DNA of 28,859 bases from Chloroflexota bacterium (lineage in GTDB: Bacteria; Chloroflexota; Limnocylindria; Limnocylindrales; CSP1-4), in NCBI GenBank assembly GCA_021812735.1, contig JAKAMV010000023.1, positions 1 through 28,859 on the forward strand, given 5' to 3'. The notes beneath the pieces are model-generated. The model was not told the DNA's origin and searched no databases. It worked only from the letters and a program-made list of their open reading frames with translations. Below, in pieces: positions 14,446-23,130 of this stretch. Within the stretch, counting starts at the first letter, position 1. Every line of letters begins with the position of its first letter. The position numbers were made by a program, and so were the translations under genes.

Positions 14446-14505
14446 TGACTGCGCTCCTTGTGCGGCGTCGGCGGCCCGACAGCGTGGTCGATGGGGGTCG
14501 AGCGG

Positions 14506-15516
14506 TCAGGTGCCGGCGAGGATCCGGCGCGGGGTGCGGGCGAACAGCAGCTCGAGGTCGGCGTCACCGAGGCCGGAGGTCCGGAGTCGCGGCGCGATCC
14601 GCTCGAGGAGGTGAGCGTACCCGGGTCCGCCGTGGGCGTGAAGCTGGCTCTTGAGGCACACGTCCTGGCTGAGCGCCAGCCGGTCGGCCCAGCCCTGCTC
14701 GAAGGCGAGCAGGACCGCGGCGATCCGTCGCCCGTCGGTGGGCATGCCCCTGCCGCCGTACGCGTCCTCGTCGCCCCAGACGTCGATAGCGACGGTGACG
14801 CCGCGCTCGGCGAGGCTGCGGGCATACGCCGGGTCGGCGAGCGAGGGGTCGAGGTGCGCGACCACCAGCCTCGCCGGGTCGGCCCCTGCGCCGAGCACGT
14901 GGTCGAGGGCCTCGTGGCCGTTGCGTCCCCACGGGTCGAGGTGGACGACGAGGCCGACCCCCGTCTGCGCCTGGGCCTCGCCGGCGGCCCACAGCATCCG
15001 CGCCTCGTCCGGCTCGAGCGGGTCCGAGGTGCCGATCTCGCCGATCACCCCGGCGCGGATGCCCGTGCCGTCCGCCCCCTCGAGCAGGTCGCGCAGCAGC
15101 TCGTCGCAGAGGCGCTCGGCCGGCGCGCCGCGCAGTCCGGCCGGCCGGGCGCCGGCAATGTACCGTCCGCAGCCCATCACGACGTTGAGCCCGCTGCGGC
15201 GGGCCAGATCCGCGAGCGCGACAGGCCGCCGGCCGATCTCGGCGAGCGTGAGGTCCACCACCGTGGCGCCGCCCGCCGCCGCGAACGGCGCCAGCTCCGC
15301 CGCCGCGAGGTCGAGGTCGTCGAGCACCAGGTTGTCGTGGAACGCGAACGGGTTCGCGCGGACGCGGTCGATCGTCGCGGGCCCCACCGGCTGCTCCGCC
15401 GCGGGGTCGCCCGTGTCAAACCACGGCCAGAGGTTGATCAGCAGATGCTCGTGGAGCAGCGTCGGCCCGAGCGCCTCTGCCGCCACCGGTCCCAGGACCG
15501 TCTGCACCGCTGCCAT
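14506..15516 (-). CDS. Phosphotriesterase-family metal-dependent hydrolase
   Basis: 336 residues, amidohydrolase-type TIM barrel. Seen: HxH in TLLHEHLLINLW (His22, His24), His192 in GLVVHLDPWGRNG, His221 in VVAHLDPSL and Asp285 in ALSQDVCLKSQ. The bridging metal ligand, a carboxylated Lys in true phosphotriesterase, is Glu160 in AGVIGEIGTSDPL, as in the phosphotriesterase-homology proteins such as E. coli Php/YhfV. That subgroup is not known for strong phosphotriesterase activity; relatives include lactonases. The start at ATG 15516 was chosen because the frame upstream runs into the repeat element and loses family resemblance; the ribosome site is weak. It ends 60 bases before hisB and may be cotranscribed. 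The substrate is unknown. Confidence 0.87.
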   Translation of the reverse strand: MAAVQTVLGPVAAEALGPTLLHEHLLINLWPWFDTGDPAAEQPVGPATIDRVRANPFAFHDNLVLDDLDLAAAELAPFAAAGGATVVDLTLAEIGRRPVALADLARRSGLNVVMGCGRYIAGARPAGLRGAPAERLCDELLRDLLEGADGTGIRAGVIGEIGTSDPLEPDEARMLWAAGEAQAQTGVGLVVHLDPWGRNGHEALDHVLGAGADPARLVVAHLDPSLADPAYARSLAERGVTVAIDVWGDEDAYGGRGMPTDGRRIAAVLLAFEQGWADRLALSQDVCLKSQLHAHGGPGYAHLLERIAPRLRTSGLGDADLELLFARTPRRILAGT

Positions 15517-15689
15517 GTCAGTGGGCAGCGTATCCCGGTCCAGAACGATCCGAAGCCGTCCACGCCCGGCACCATCGCGCTGCCAGGCGAGGTCAGCGAC
15601 ACCTTCGGCGGCGGGCGGCGTTTCGGCGGGGCACGGCGCGATGACGTCGGCCGCACGGCGCCCGACGTCGGCCGCCAGCGCTCTGCTCC

Positions 15690-15851
15690 CGTCAGCTATG
15701 CCTGTGGGGACTGGTAGCCGAACTGGAGCCCGGCGACGGCGCAGGTATGCACCTCGCGCATGAATGGACACCCGAGGTGGCGAACGACGGCTAGGGAGGC
15801 CGTCCAGTCCGTCGTGGCCACGGCTACCAGTCCTGACAGGGCTATCTGACG
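15690..15851. repeat. Compound palindromic element, family 2, copy B (162 bp)
   Basis: The left arm 15690-15720 (starting CGTCAGCTATGCCTGTGGGG) and right arm 15821-15851 are inverse with about 26 of 31 positions matching. The left arm matches 8959-8989 closely, including GGACTGGTAGCC, and total length differs by one base from copy A. A partial second direct copy (CAGGTATGC) lies about 50 bases in. It starts 23 bases after the ABC ATPase stop. The rest of the 15517-15874 gap shows no gene. Confidence 0.65.
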
Positions 15852-15874
15852 ACGTCCCGCGGCGCCGGCGACCG

Positions 15875-16681
15875 TCAGCCGACCCTGCCCCCGGCCGCCA
15901 GCCCTGGCTCCGTCGCGAGCGACTCCTCCCGGATCGACGTCAGGATGCGGTGCCGCAGCCCCGAGAACTCGGGCGACTCCTGCACCTCGATGGTCCGCGG
16001 ACGAGGCAGCGGGATCGGCACCTCCTCCTTGAGGCGCCCGGGCTGGTTGGTCATCACGATCACGCGGTCGCTGATGTACACGGCCTCGTCCACGTCGTGG
16101 GTGATGAACAGCACCGTGAGCCGGTGCGCCTCCCAGACGCGCGTGAGCAACTCCTGCATGAGCAGGCGGGTCTGGGCGTCGAGGGCCCCGAACGGCTCGT
16201 CCATCAGCAGGATCCGCGGGCGGTAGCAGAGGGCCCTGGCGATCGCCACGCGCTGCTTCATGCCGCCGGACAGCTGGCGCGGATACGCGTCGGCGTACCT
16301 GGACAGGCCCACGAGGTCGAGGTGCTCGAGCGCGACGCGCCGCCGCTCGGCGGAGCCCATCCGGTGCCCGCCCCGCAGCGCGAACTCGACGTTGGCGCGG
16401 GCCGTCATCCACGGGAACAGGGTATAGGTCTGGAACACGACACCGCGGTCGCGGCCGGCGCCGCGGATGGGCTCGCCGTCCACCAGGATCTCGCCGGCGC
16501 TGGGCTCGGTGAGACCGGCCGCGAGCATCAGCATCGTGGACTTCCCGCAGCCCGACGTGCCCACCACGGACACGAACTCGTTCTCCGCGAGCGAGAGCGA
16601 GATGGGCCCCAGGGCGTGGACCGGCTGCGGGCCCTCGAACACCTTCTCGACCGCGTCGAGCTGCAGGCGGTGCGTGCTCAT
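15875..16681 (-). CDS. ABC transporter ATP-binding protein (nitrate/sulfonate/taurine type)
   Basis: 268 residues, cytoplasmic ATPase of an importer. Seen: Walker A GTSGCGKST (41-49), Q-loop VVFQTYTLFPWMT (81-93), signature QLSGGMKQRVAIARAL (137-151), Walker B ILLMDEPFGALD (157-168) and H-loop LFITHDVDEA (191-200). The pattern QxxxLxPWxT followed by LSGGMKQR is characteristic of the SsuB/TauB/NrtD branch. The start at ATG 16681 overlaps the permease stop by ATGA and removes the MGRA extension. The C-terminal tail (ATEPGLAAGGRVG) is non-conserved. It is the last gene of the transporter operon, followed by a family 2 palindromic element. Confidence 0.93.
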   Translation of the reverse strand: MSTHRLQLDAVEKVFEGPQPVHALGPISLSLAENEFVSVVGTSGCGKSTMLMLAAGLTEPSAGEILVDGEPIRGAGRDRGVVFQTYTLFPWMTARANVEFALRGGHRMGSAERRRVALEHLDLVGLSRYADAYPRQLSGGMKQRVAIARALCYRPRILLMDEPFGALDAQTRLLMQELLTRVWEAHRLTVLFITHDVDEAVYISDRVIVMTNQPGRLKEEVPIPLPRPRTIEVQESPEFSGLRHRILTSIREESLATEPGLAAGGRVG

Positions 16682-17520
16682 CGCTCGGCCCACCGGAACA
16701 CGGCACGCCCGACGGTCTTCATGACCTGGTCGGTCACGAGGCCCAGGACGCCCAGCACGATGAGGTACCCGATGATCGTGTCCATCTGGCCGAACCGGAT
16801 CGCCACGTTAGTGCGGTAGCCGAGGCCGGACGTGGCGGCCACCAGCTCGGCCACCACCACCCAGGTCCACGCCCAGCCGAGCGAGATCCGGAGTGTGTCC
16901 CAGATCATCGGCGCAGCCGACGGGATCACGATCCGAAGCAGGATCGCCGCGTCCCGGAGGCCCAGCGTGCGCCCGATGTTCACCAGCTCCATGGGCACGC
17001 GCTTGGTGTTGTCCATGATCAGCAGGACCTCTTGGAAGAAGGTCCCGATGAACACGATCGCGAACTTCTGCGTGTCGTCGATGCCCAGCCAGACCATGGT
17101 CAGCGGCACGAACGACACCACGGGCATGTAGCGCACGAAGTCCACGAACGGCTCGATGAACGCCTCAGCGACGCGGTAGGTGCCGATCAGGACGCCGATC
17201 GGGATGGCAACCAGCGTGGCCGTCAGGAATCCGACGGTGATGCGCCAGACGGACGCCGAGACGTCGCCGAACAGCGTGCCGTCGCCGGCCAGCTTCACCA
17301 GCCGGTTGAAGACGTCGGTCGGCCCGGGCAGGAGCAGCTCGGGGGCGAGGTCGAGGCCGCGGGCTGTGATCCACGCGAGCAGGAACAGGATGAAGCCGGC
17401 GGCGGCCAGGCCGGCGTACACCGGCAGGCCGACCGACCCGCCGATCGTGAACAGCGCTCGGCGCCGTGAACGCGGCCGGGCCTCCCCGGCGGGGAGGCCC
17501 GGTGTCGGCATGGTGGCCAC
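16678..17520 (-). CDS. ABC transporter permease (SsuC/TauC type)
   Basis: 280 residues, integral membrane subunit with about six hydrophobic segments (first near 33-52, second 94-116, then around 133-145, 152-168, 215-235 and 240-262). The cytoplasmic EAA loop that contacts the ATPase is visible as GRTLGLRDAAILLRIVIP (183-200). The WAWTWVVVAELVAATSGLGY segment is typical of nitrate/sulfonate/taurine permeases. Two starts are possible: GTG at 17520 (used here) or the ATG three codons in at 17511. Neither has a clear ribosome site. It follows the binding-protein gene by 24 bases. Confidence 0.92.
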   Translation of the reverse strand: MATMPTPGLPAGEARPRSRRRALFTIGGSVGLPVYAGLAAAGFILFLLAWITARGLDLAPELLLPGPTDVFNRLVKLAGDGTLFGDVSASVWRITVGFLTATLVAIPIGVLIGTYRVAEAFIEPFVDFVRYMPVVSFVPLTMVWLGIDDTQKFAIVFIGTFFQEVLLIMDNTKRVPMELVNIGRTLGLRDAAILLRIVIPSAAPMIWDTLRISLGWAWTWVVVAELVAATSGLGYRTNVAIRFGQMDTIIGYLIVLGVLGLVTDQVMKTVGRAVFRWAER

Positions 17521-17544
17521 GTCAGGCGGGGGCAGTCGACCCGC

Positions 17545-18660
17545 TCAGGGCGCCAGCGCGATGACGTAGCTGGTGTCCATCACCTTGGTCTCGTCCACCG
17601 GGCTCGTGATGATCCCGGCGTCGGTGGCGATCTTCTTGACCATCGCCAGCGTCTGGAGGTACGCGCCGCCGGTCATCAGGGTCCTCGCCTGCTGGAGGCC
17701 ATAGATCTGCACGCCGTCGAATGCGGTCTTGAGCGACCCGGCATCGGCGCCGACGGCCTTCTCGATGATCGCCTGGCCGTCGGACGTGTTGCTGTTGTAG
17801 TAGCCCACGGCGTCGCCCCAGGCGCGCAGCTCTGCGTAGACCTGGCCCGGGTGCGAGGTGAGGTAGTCGTTGCGGACCACGAACACGTCGCCGATCAGGC
17901 CGGGCAGCGCCTCGGCCTTGTAGATCTCCTTGATCGAGCTGTCCTGGGCCATGATCGAGGTCAGGTAGGGCTCGTAGGTGACCGCCGCGTCCACCTTCTT
18001 GCTGGCCAGGGCGATGCCGGCCTCGGCCGCCGGAGTGGGCACCTTGACGATGTCGTTGATCGTCATCCCGTTCTGCGACAGTGCGTATCGCAGCAGGATG
18101 TCCGATGTCGTGCCCTCCTCATAGGCGACCTGCTTGCCCTTGAGGTCAGCCACGGAGCTGACCGACGGGCCAGCGATCATGGCGTCGGCCGAGTTCGACT
18201 GGTCGAGCAGCAGCACGATCGTGATGGGCGTGCCCGAGCTGATGAGCCGCAGCGCGGTGTGCGTCGCGATGTTCGCGCCGTCGATCTGCCCCGCCACGAG
18301 CGCGGCGTTGATCTGGTCGTCGGTGTCAAAGGAGGTGACGGTGGTGGCGACCCCCTCCTTGCCGAAGAAGTCCTTCTCCTTGGCGATCCACCACGGCCCA
18401 TAGCCCAGCCACGGCTCGGTGCCCATCTGGAATATGCCCGCCTCGGGGGACGGGATCGCGGCAGACGACGCGGCGGCAGACGACGCGGCGGCAGACGGGG
18501 CTGCCGCCGACGGGGCAGCGGTGGGGGCTGCCGACGCCGCGGCGGTCGGGGCCGCGGCAGGCGTGCTGCCGCCGCAGGCGGCGGCCACCAGGGCCAGCAC
18601 CGCCAAGAAGGCCAAGAGCTTGCGGGACGTGGGGGAGGCCTGGGTCCGGGTGTCGGTCAT
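17545..18660 (-). CDS. ABC transporter substrate-binding lipoprotein (NMT1/SsuA-like)
   Basis: 371 residues. The signal peptide RKLLAFLAVLALVAAACGG has a lipobox with Cys29. A long low-complexity Ala/Ser/Pro linker (about 31-73) is partly made of a 15-nt DNA repeat (AASSA units). The NMT1/THI5-like periplasmic domain opens with GTEPWLGYGPWWIAKEKDFF and continues with FDTDDQINAALVAGQIDGAN and VAYEEGTTSDILLRYALSQNG. The family binds nitrate, taurine, alkanesulfonates, pyrimidines or related small molecules; the ligand cannot be read here. A GGAG site sits about 7 bases before ATG 18660. It leads the transporter operon. Upstream lies a TTGCGCAACGGTTTCG motif. Confidence 0.92.
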   Translation of the reverse strand: MTDTRTQASPTSRKLLAFLAVLALVAAACGGSTPAAAPTAAASAAPTAAPSAAAPSAAASSAAASSAAIPSPEAGIFQMGTEPWLGYGPWWIAKEKDFFGKEGVATTVTSFDTDDQINAALVAGQIDGANIATHTALRLISSGTPITIVLLLDQSNSADAMIAGPSVSSVADLKGKQVAYEEGTTSDILLRYALSQNGMTINDIVKVPTPAAEAGIALASKKVDAAVTYEPYLTSIMAQDSSIKEIYKAEALPGLIGDVFVVRNDYLTSHPGQVYAELRAWGDAVGYYNSNTSDGQAIIEKAVGADAGSLKTAFDGVQIYGLQQARTLMTGGAYLQTLAMVKKIATDAGIITSPVDETKVMDTSYVIALAP

Positions 18661-18755
18661 GGTGGTCTCCGGCGTATGGTCGCTGGGCAAGTCGGAAGCG
18701 AACAGCGTACTCGACATGTCACGCGGCGGCGGGTTCGCACCTGGACGCGCCCACG

Positions 18756-18771
18756 TTGCGCAACGGTTTCG
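18756..18771. promoter_or_regulatory. TTGCGCAACGGTTTCG motif upstream of the ABC transporter operon
   Basis: This 16-mer contains the palindromic octamer TTGCGCAA also found twice in the arsR-type operator. It resembles TTGCGGAACGGTTTCG (minus strand) in the glnN upstream region. It lies about 95 bases before the binding-protein start, in the 18661-18850 gap. A shared regulator-binding site is possible; no -35/-10 pair could be assigned with confidence. Confidence 0.3.
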
Positions 18772-18850
18772 CCGGGGCGCGGACGGCGGGCTGGCCGGCG
18801 GACGACGGGCGGACCTCCGGACGACGGGCGCGCCGTCGGCCCACGGCGCC

Positions 18851-19177
18851 CTAGCCGGCCTCGACGACCCTGCCGTCCGCCTGCTCGACCAGCAGCGGGG
18901 CGCCGCGCTCCGAGCGCAGACGGTTCGCGTACTCGAGGCTGCCCTTGGCCCCTGGCGCGACATCCCTGCGCGCCGGAACCACGTTGCCGTGGTAGTCGCG
19001 GTGCGCCGCGGGCCCGAGGACACAGGTGCCGTCCTCGAGCGCCCGCACGACCGCACGGCCGAGGTCGCTCTCCGTCTGCCAGCCCTCGCCGTTGTCGATC
19101 AGGTTCTGCAGGAATGCGATGGGGTAGTGGTCGCGGCCGTCCGCGAGCGAGCGCGCGAGCTCGGGGTCGTCGGTCAT
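18851..19177 (-). CDS. Hypothetical protein, 108 residues
   Basis: Begins MTDDPELARSLADGRDHYPI after a GAGG site about 9 bases upstream. Composition is soluble and charged with helices expected in AFLQNLIDNGEGW and DLGRAVVRALEDG. It has no cysteines apart from one in DGTCVLGPAAHRDYHGNVVP, and no membrane segment or known motif. The HRDYHGN stretch is the only cluster of potentially catalytic or metal-binding residues. Codon bias in third positions fits a real gene. I do not recognise a family. It lies between the transporter operon and a membrane protein and may be transcribed alone. Confidence 0.6.
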   Translation of the reverse strand: MTDDPELARSLADGRDHYPIAFLQNLIDNGEGWQTESDLGRAVVRALEDGTCVLGPAAHRDYHGNVVPARRDVAPGAKGSLEYANRLRSERGAPLLVEQADGRVVEAG

Positions 19178-19332
19178 CGGTTGAGCCTCGTGCGGTGGCC
19201 GGGCGGGTGCCCGCGCAGGGTTCGCATGGGTTTCGGGACGCGGGCTGATTGTAGGACGCGACGAGGCGGGCCGACGCTGGGTCGAGGAAGCGTCGGGCCT
19301 GGACCGGGCCACGCCCGTCGAGCGGGTCCGCC

Positions 19333-20265
19333 TCAGGTGGAGCGGCGTGCGGCGCCTGCCCCGCCGAGCGCCGCGCCGATGCGGAGCAGCACCCCGGCCC
19401 CGAAGTACACCAGGAACGCGAGCACCAAGAACGTCCCAGGGTCGGAGCCTCGGCTGTCGGCGGCCGCGATCCCCGCCACGAGGATCGGCACGGCGGGCGC
19501 GACGCCGAGGACGCGGAGGGTGGGCCCGCGCCGCGGCGGCGTGGCCGCGGTCAGGGCGCCAGCCACCACCAGCAACCCCGCGAACAGGACCCAGCCGGCC
19601 GGCGAGATGGCACCGCCGGCGCTCTGCTCGAACGCGAGGACGCAGCCCGCGGCGAATCCCAGGACTGGAGCCGCGACGCCCGCCCTCAGTGATGCCGACG
19701 CCGGGTAGGCGTCACGCGCGGCGCGAGCGGTCGCGACCGTCTGGGCGCCCGGGATCGTCGCCTTCGGCCGCTGCGCCGCGGCATGGCCTCCCGGCGTCCA
19801 TCCCCATGGCCCAGTGCTGATCGGCGACTCGAGGCGCTGGACGGCGCCCATCGCCAAGGGGGGCATCGGAACGGGGCGTGGGGGGCTCCCGGGCTTCCAG
19901 GGGCGCGTGGCCCGCGGCCTGCCCCGGGTCATCGCGGTGACCGGCGGGACCGGCGACGGCGTCCGCCCGAACGCGGGCCTTGGCCGCTGCACCGCGTCGT
20001 CGCGGAGCGTGTTGACGGCCAGGGCGCCGGGCGGCCGGCTGCTCGCTGCCCGACGCCCCGCCAGGCGAATCGTCACCGCGAACCCGACCAAGGTGACTCC
20101 GACGCCGAGCAGGACGGCGGCCAGGGTCAGCGTGGCCCGGCGGGGGTCGTCGACGGGCAGCCCGGCCAGCAGCAGGCTGCCCATGACCACAGCCGAGAGC
20201 AGCCCGGCGAGGAGCCAGGCGAGGCCGGCGAAGACCAGCATTGGCGCAGCGACCGTACGCGGCAT
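19333..20265 (-). CDS. Predicted membrane protein with two TM blocks and a long Pro/Arg-rich loop
   Basis: 310 residues. The N-terminal block has two hydrophobic helices (about 8-35 and 46-70). A long Pro/Arg/Gly-rich, probably disordered cytoplasmic stretch follows (about 72-185). The C-terminal block has four helices (about 192-210, 220-238, 248-270 and 280-303). The ATG at 20265 starts directly at the first helix. There is no catalytic motif and I do not recognise the family. A competing frame on the plus strand covers most of the region, but it lacks domain features, and the clear membrane pattern favours this reading. It is 58 bases downstream of the aldo/keto reductase on the same strand. 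Confidence 0.62.
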   Translation of the reverse strand: MPRTVAAPMLVFAGLAWLLAGLLSAVVMGSLLLAGLPVDDPRRATLTLAAVLLGVGVTLVGFAVTIRLAGRRAASSRPPGALAVNTLRDDAVQRPRPAFGRTPSPVPPVTAMTRGRPRATRPWKPGSPPRPVPMPPLAMGAVQRLESPISTGPWGWTPGGHAAAQRPKATIPGAQTVATARAARDAYPASASLRAGVAAPVLGFAAGCVLAFEQSAGGAISPAGWVLFAGLLVVAGALTAATPPRRGPTLRVLGVAPAVPILVAGIAAADSRGSDPGTFLVLAFLVYFGAGVLLRIGAALGGAGAARRST

Positions 20266-20323
20266 GGCAGCCCGGCCATTGTGCAGCAGCCCGGCGCCGG
20301 CTCCTAGGGCCGCTCGTCGCCGA

Positions 20324-21367
<1,044 letters not shown>

Positions 21368-21466
21368 GAAGGCCTCCGCAGGCAAGAACGGGCGTCACCG
21401 ATAGTGTGCCCGGGTCGCCGCCGGGAGGAGCGCCAGACCTCGCAGGCTGCGCCGCCGGGCTCGGCA

Positions 21467-21612
21467 ACCGCTGGGCGGTCACGATGACGCCCGCCCGCGC
21501 AGAATCACCGCTTGGCGGTGCAGATGACGGCTCGCAGCGCCTCCCCAGGCGTCAGCCGAACCCATCGGCGGTCAGACTGCGGGCCGGGGCGTCAGATGAA
21601 CCGCCCAGCGGT
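21467..21612. repeat. Compound palindromic element, family 3 (146 bp)
   Basis: The left arm 21467-21492 reads ACCGCTGGGCGGT, five variable bases, then TGACGCCC. The right arm 21587-21612 is its inverse with 21 of 26 matches. A second direct copy (ACCGCTTGGCGGTGCAGATG) starts 40 bases after the first at 21507, and an inverted inner copy lies at about 21549-21572. It starts 22 bases after the desulfurase stop and occupies most of the 21368-21634 gap. Confidence 0.65.
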
Positions 21613-21634
21613 CGGCCGGCGGATCGCGCGTCGG

Positions 21635-22777
21635 TCAGCCGGCGATGGCGCGCATCGCCTCGACCGCGGCGTCCACGTCGGCCTCCGTGGTGAAGGCCCC
21701 GAGGCTGAACCGAACCGCGCCGCGGTCGATGGTCCCGAGGTCTCGGTGGACCAGCGGCGCGCAGTGGACCCCCACCCGCACGGCGATGTCGAAGTCGCCG
21801 TCGAGGATGGCGCCCACGTCCTGCGGGTGGACGCCCGCCACGTTGCACGCCAGGACGGCAACGCGATCGGCGAGGTCGCCCTCGGCCACGTAGAGGCTCA
21901 CCCCGTCGATCGCGGCCAAGCCGTCGCGGAGGCGCGCGAGCAGGGCGGCCTCCCGTGCGTGGATCGCCGCGACCCCCTCCGCGGTGACGAAGTCGAGCCC
22001 CTCGCCCAGGCCGAGCACGCCGAGCAGGTTGAGCGTCCCCGCCTCGAGGCGCAGCGGGTAGCCCTGCGTGTGCGTCAGGCTGGCCGAGTCCATGCCCGTG
22101 CCGCCGAAGCGCGACGTCTCGACGTCGAGCGCGGGCATCACGACGAGCCCGCCGATCCCCGACGGCCCGTAGAGCGACTTGTGCCCCGTGAACGCGAGCG
22201 CGCTGATCCCCATCGCCGTCATGTCGATCGGGACCTGGCCTGCCGACTGGGCCGCGTCCACGATCAGCGGGACTCCGCGCGCCGCGCAGCGCCGGGCGAT
22301 CTCCGCCACGGGCTGCACGGTGCCGATCACGTTGGAGGCGTGCGTCATCACGACGCACCGGGTGTTCGGCCGGAGCAGGGACTCCACCGCGTTCGCGGTC
22401 ACGATCCCCACCTCGTCGAACGGCGCCGCGTCCCAGGTGATCACGCCCTGCCCGGCGAGATGGTGCAGCGGCCGCAGGACCGAGTTGTGGTCGAGGCGCG
22501 TGGCCACGACGTGGTCGCCGGGCCGGACGAGGCCCAGGATCGCCGTGTTGAGGGCGTCGGTGGCGTTGCCGCCGAAGGCCACGCGCTGCGGGTCCGGCGC
22601 GCCGAAGAATGCCGCCACCTTGGCTCGGACCTCGTCCACAGCGTCGCTCGCCCGCATCGCGAGGTCATGGTTGCCGCGCCCCGGCGACACGCCCAGCTCG
22701 CGGTACCGCTCGAGCGCCCGCTCAAGCGTGCCGGGCGCCTTGGGGAACGTCGTTGCGGCGTTGTCGAGGTAGATCAC
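21635..22777 (-). CDS. Cysteine desulfurase of the EF2568 (class V aminotransferase) family
   Basis: 380 residues, PLP enzyme. Seen: YLDNAATTFPKAP (3-15), RGNHDLAMRASD (34-45), THASNVIGTVQP (145-156), VDAAQSAGQVPIDM (173-186), the PLP lysine Lys200 in FTGHKSLYGPSGIGGL, and the sulfur-carrying Cys339 in RVGVHCAPLVHRDLGT followed by VRFSLGAFTTEADVD. This combination matches the EF2568-type subgroup of cysteine desulfurases, several of which lie beside molybdenum hydroxylase genes, including selenium-dependent ones. Start is GTG 22777, one base after the TusE stop. The role proposed here is to pull sulfur (or selenium) from cysteine (selenocysteine) for the cofactor of the adjacent hydroxylase, possibly through the TusE-like carrier. 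Confidence 0.92.
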   Translation of the reverse strand: MIYLDNAATTFPKAPGTLERALERYRELGVSPGRGNHDLAMRASDAVDEVRAKVAAFFGAPDPQRVAFGGNATDALNTAILGLVRPGDHVVATRLDHNSVLRPLHHLAGQGVITWDAAPFDEVGIVTANAVESLLRPNTRCVVMTHASNVIGTVQPVAEIARRCAARGVPLIVDAAQSAGQVPIDMTAMGISALAFTGHKSLYGPSGIGGLVVMPALDVETSRFGGTGMDSASLTHTQGYPLRLEAGTLNLLGVLGLGEGLDFVTAEGVAAIHAREAALLARLRDGLAAIDGVSLYVAEGDLADRVAVLACNVAGVHPQDVGAILDGDFDIAVRVGVHCAPLVHRDLGTIDRGAVRFSLGAFTTEADVDAAVEAMRAIAG

Positions 22778-22778
22778 G

Positions 22779-23123
22779 TCAGTCGAGGCACGTCTTGGGG
22801 TTGGGCAGGCCCGCGAGCACGCGGGCGCCCAGCTTGATGCCGTCGGGGAACAGCCGCTCGAGCTCGAGCAGCGTCAGCCCGGTGCCGGCCTTGAGGTCCC
22901 GGTTCATCGGCGCGCGGCCGTGGTGACCATACCAGCCGCGCATGAACCGGATTACGCGCCACTGGGCCTCGTCGAGGCCGTCCATGCCGCGCTGCCTCGC
23001 GAGCTCGAGCGCCGCCGCCTCCGTCCAGTCGTCGGGATCCCAGAAGAACCCCTCGTCGTCGAAGTAGATCGAGCGGCCCGCCACCGTGCGAGCGACGCGC
23101 GAGCGGGCCGCCGTGTCGGCCAT
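22779..23123 (-). CDS. tusE: TusE/DsrC-family sulfur carrier with a single C-terminal cysteine
   Basis: 114 residues. Seen: FDDEGFFWDPDDWTEAAALELARQRG (21-46), the helix LDEAQWRVIRFMRGWYGHHG (50-69, matching the DsrC/TusE W-xxI-xxxR-xYY region), APMNRDLK, and a C-terminal swinging arm AGLPNPKTCLD. Cys112 corresponds to the reactive penultimate cysteine; here it is third from the end because of an extra Asp. The second DsrC cysteine, 11 residues earlier, is Arg101, so this protein can hold a persulfide but not make the DsrC disulfide. That is the TusE-like state. No tusBCD or dsrAB is nearby. It lies 7 bases after the molybdenum hydroxylase stop and one base before the desulfurase, so it is probably a relay between them. 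Confidence 0.9.
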   Translation of the reverse strand: MADTAARSRVARTVAGRSIYFDDEGFFWDPDDWTEAAALELARQRGMDGLDEAQWRVIRFMRGWYGHHGRAPMNRDLKAGTGLTLLELERLFPDGIKLGARVLAGLPNPKTCLD

Positions 23124-23130
23124 CGGTGCG

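Noticed and set aside
8959..15851. Insertion sequences
   Set aside because: No transposase frame and no target-site duplication flank the inverted-repeat elements; they are recorded as repeats only.
10273..18660. Firm assignment as a sulfopropanediol (DHPS) catabolic locus
   Set aside because: The HisD-like/SDR/hydroxyacid-oxidase set and a taurine-type importer are suggestive, but no sulfopyruvate, sulfolactate or C-S lyase gene is present and the importer is in a separate unit. It is kept only as one hypothesis.
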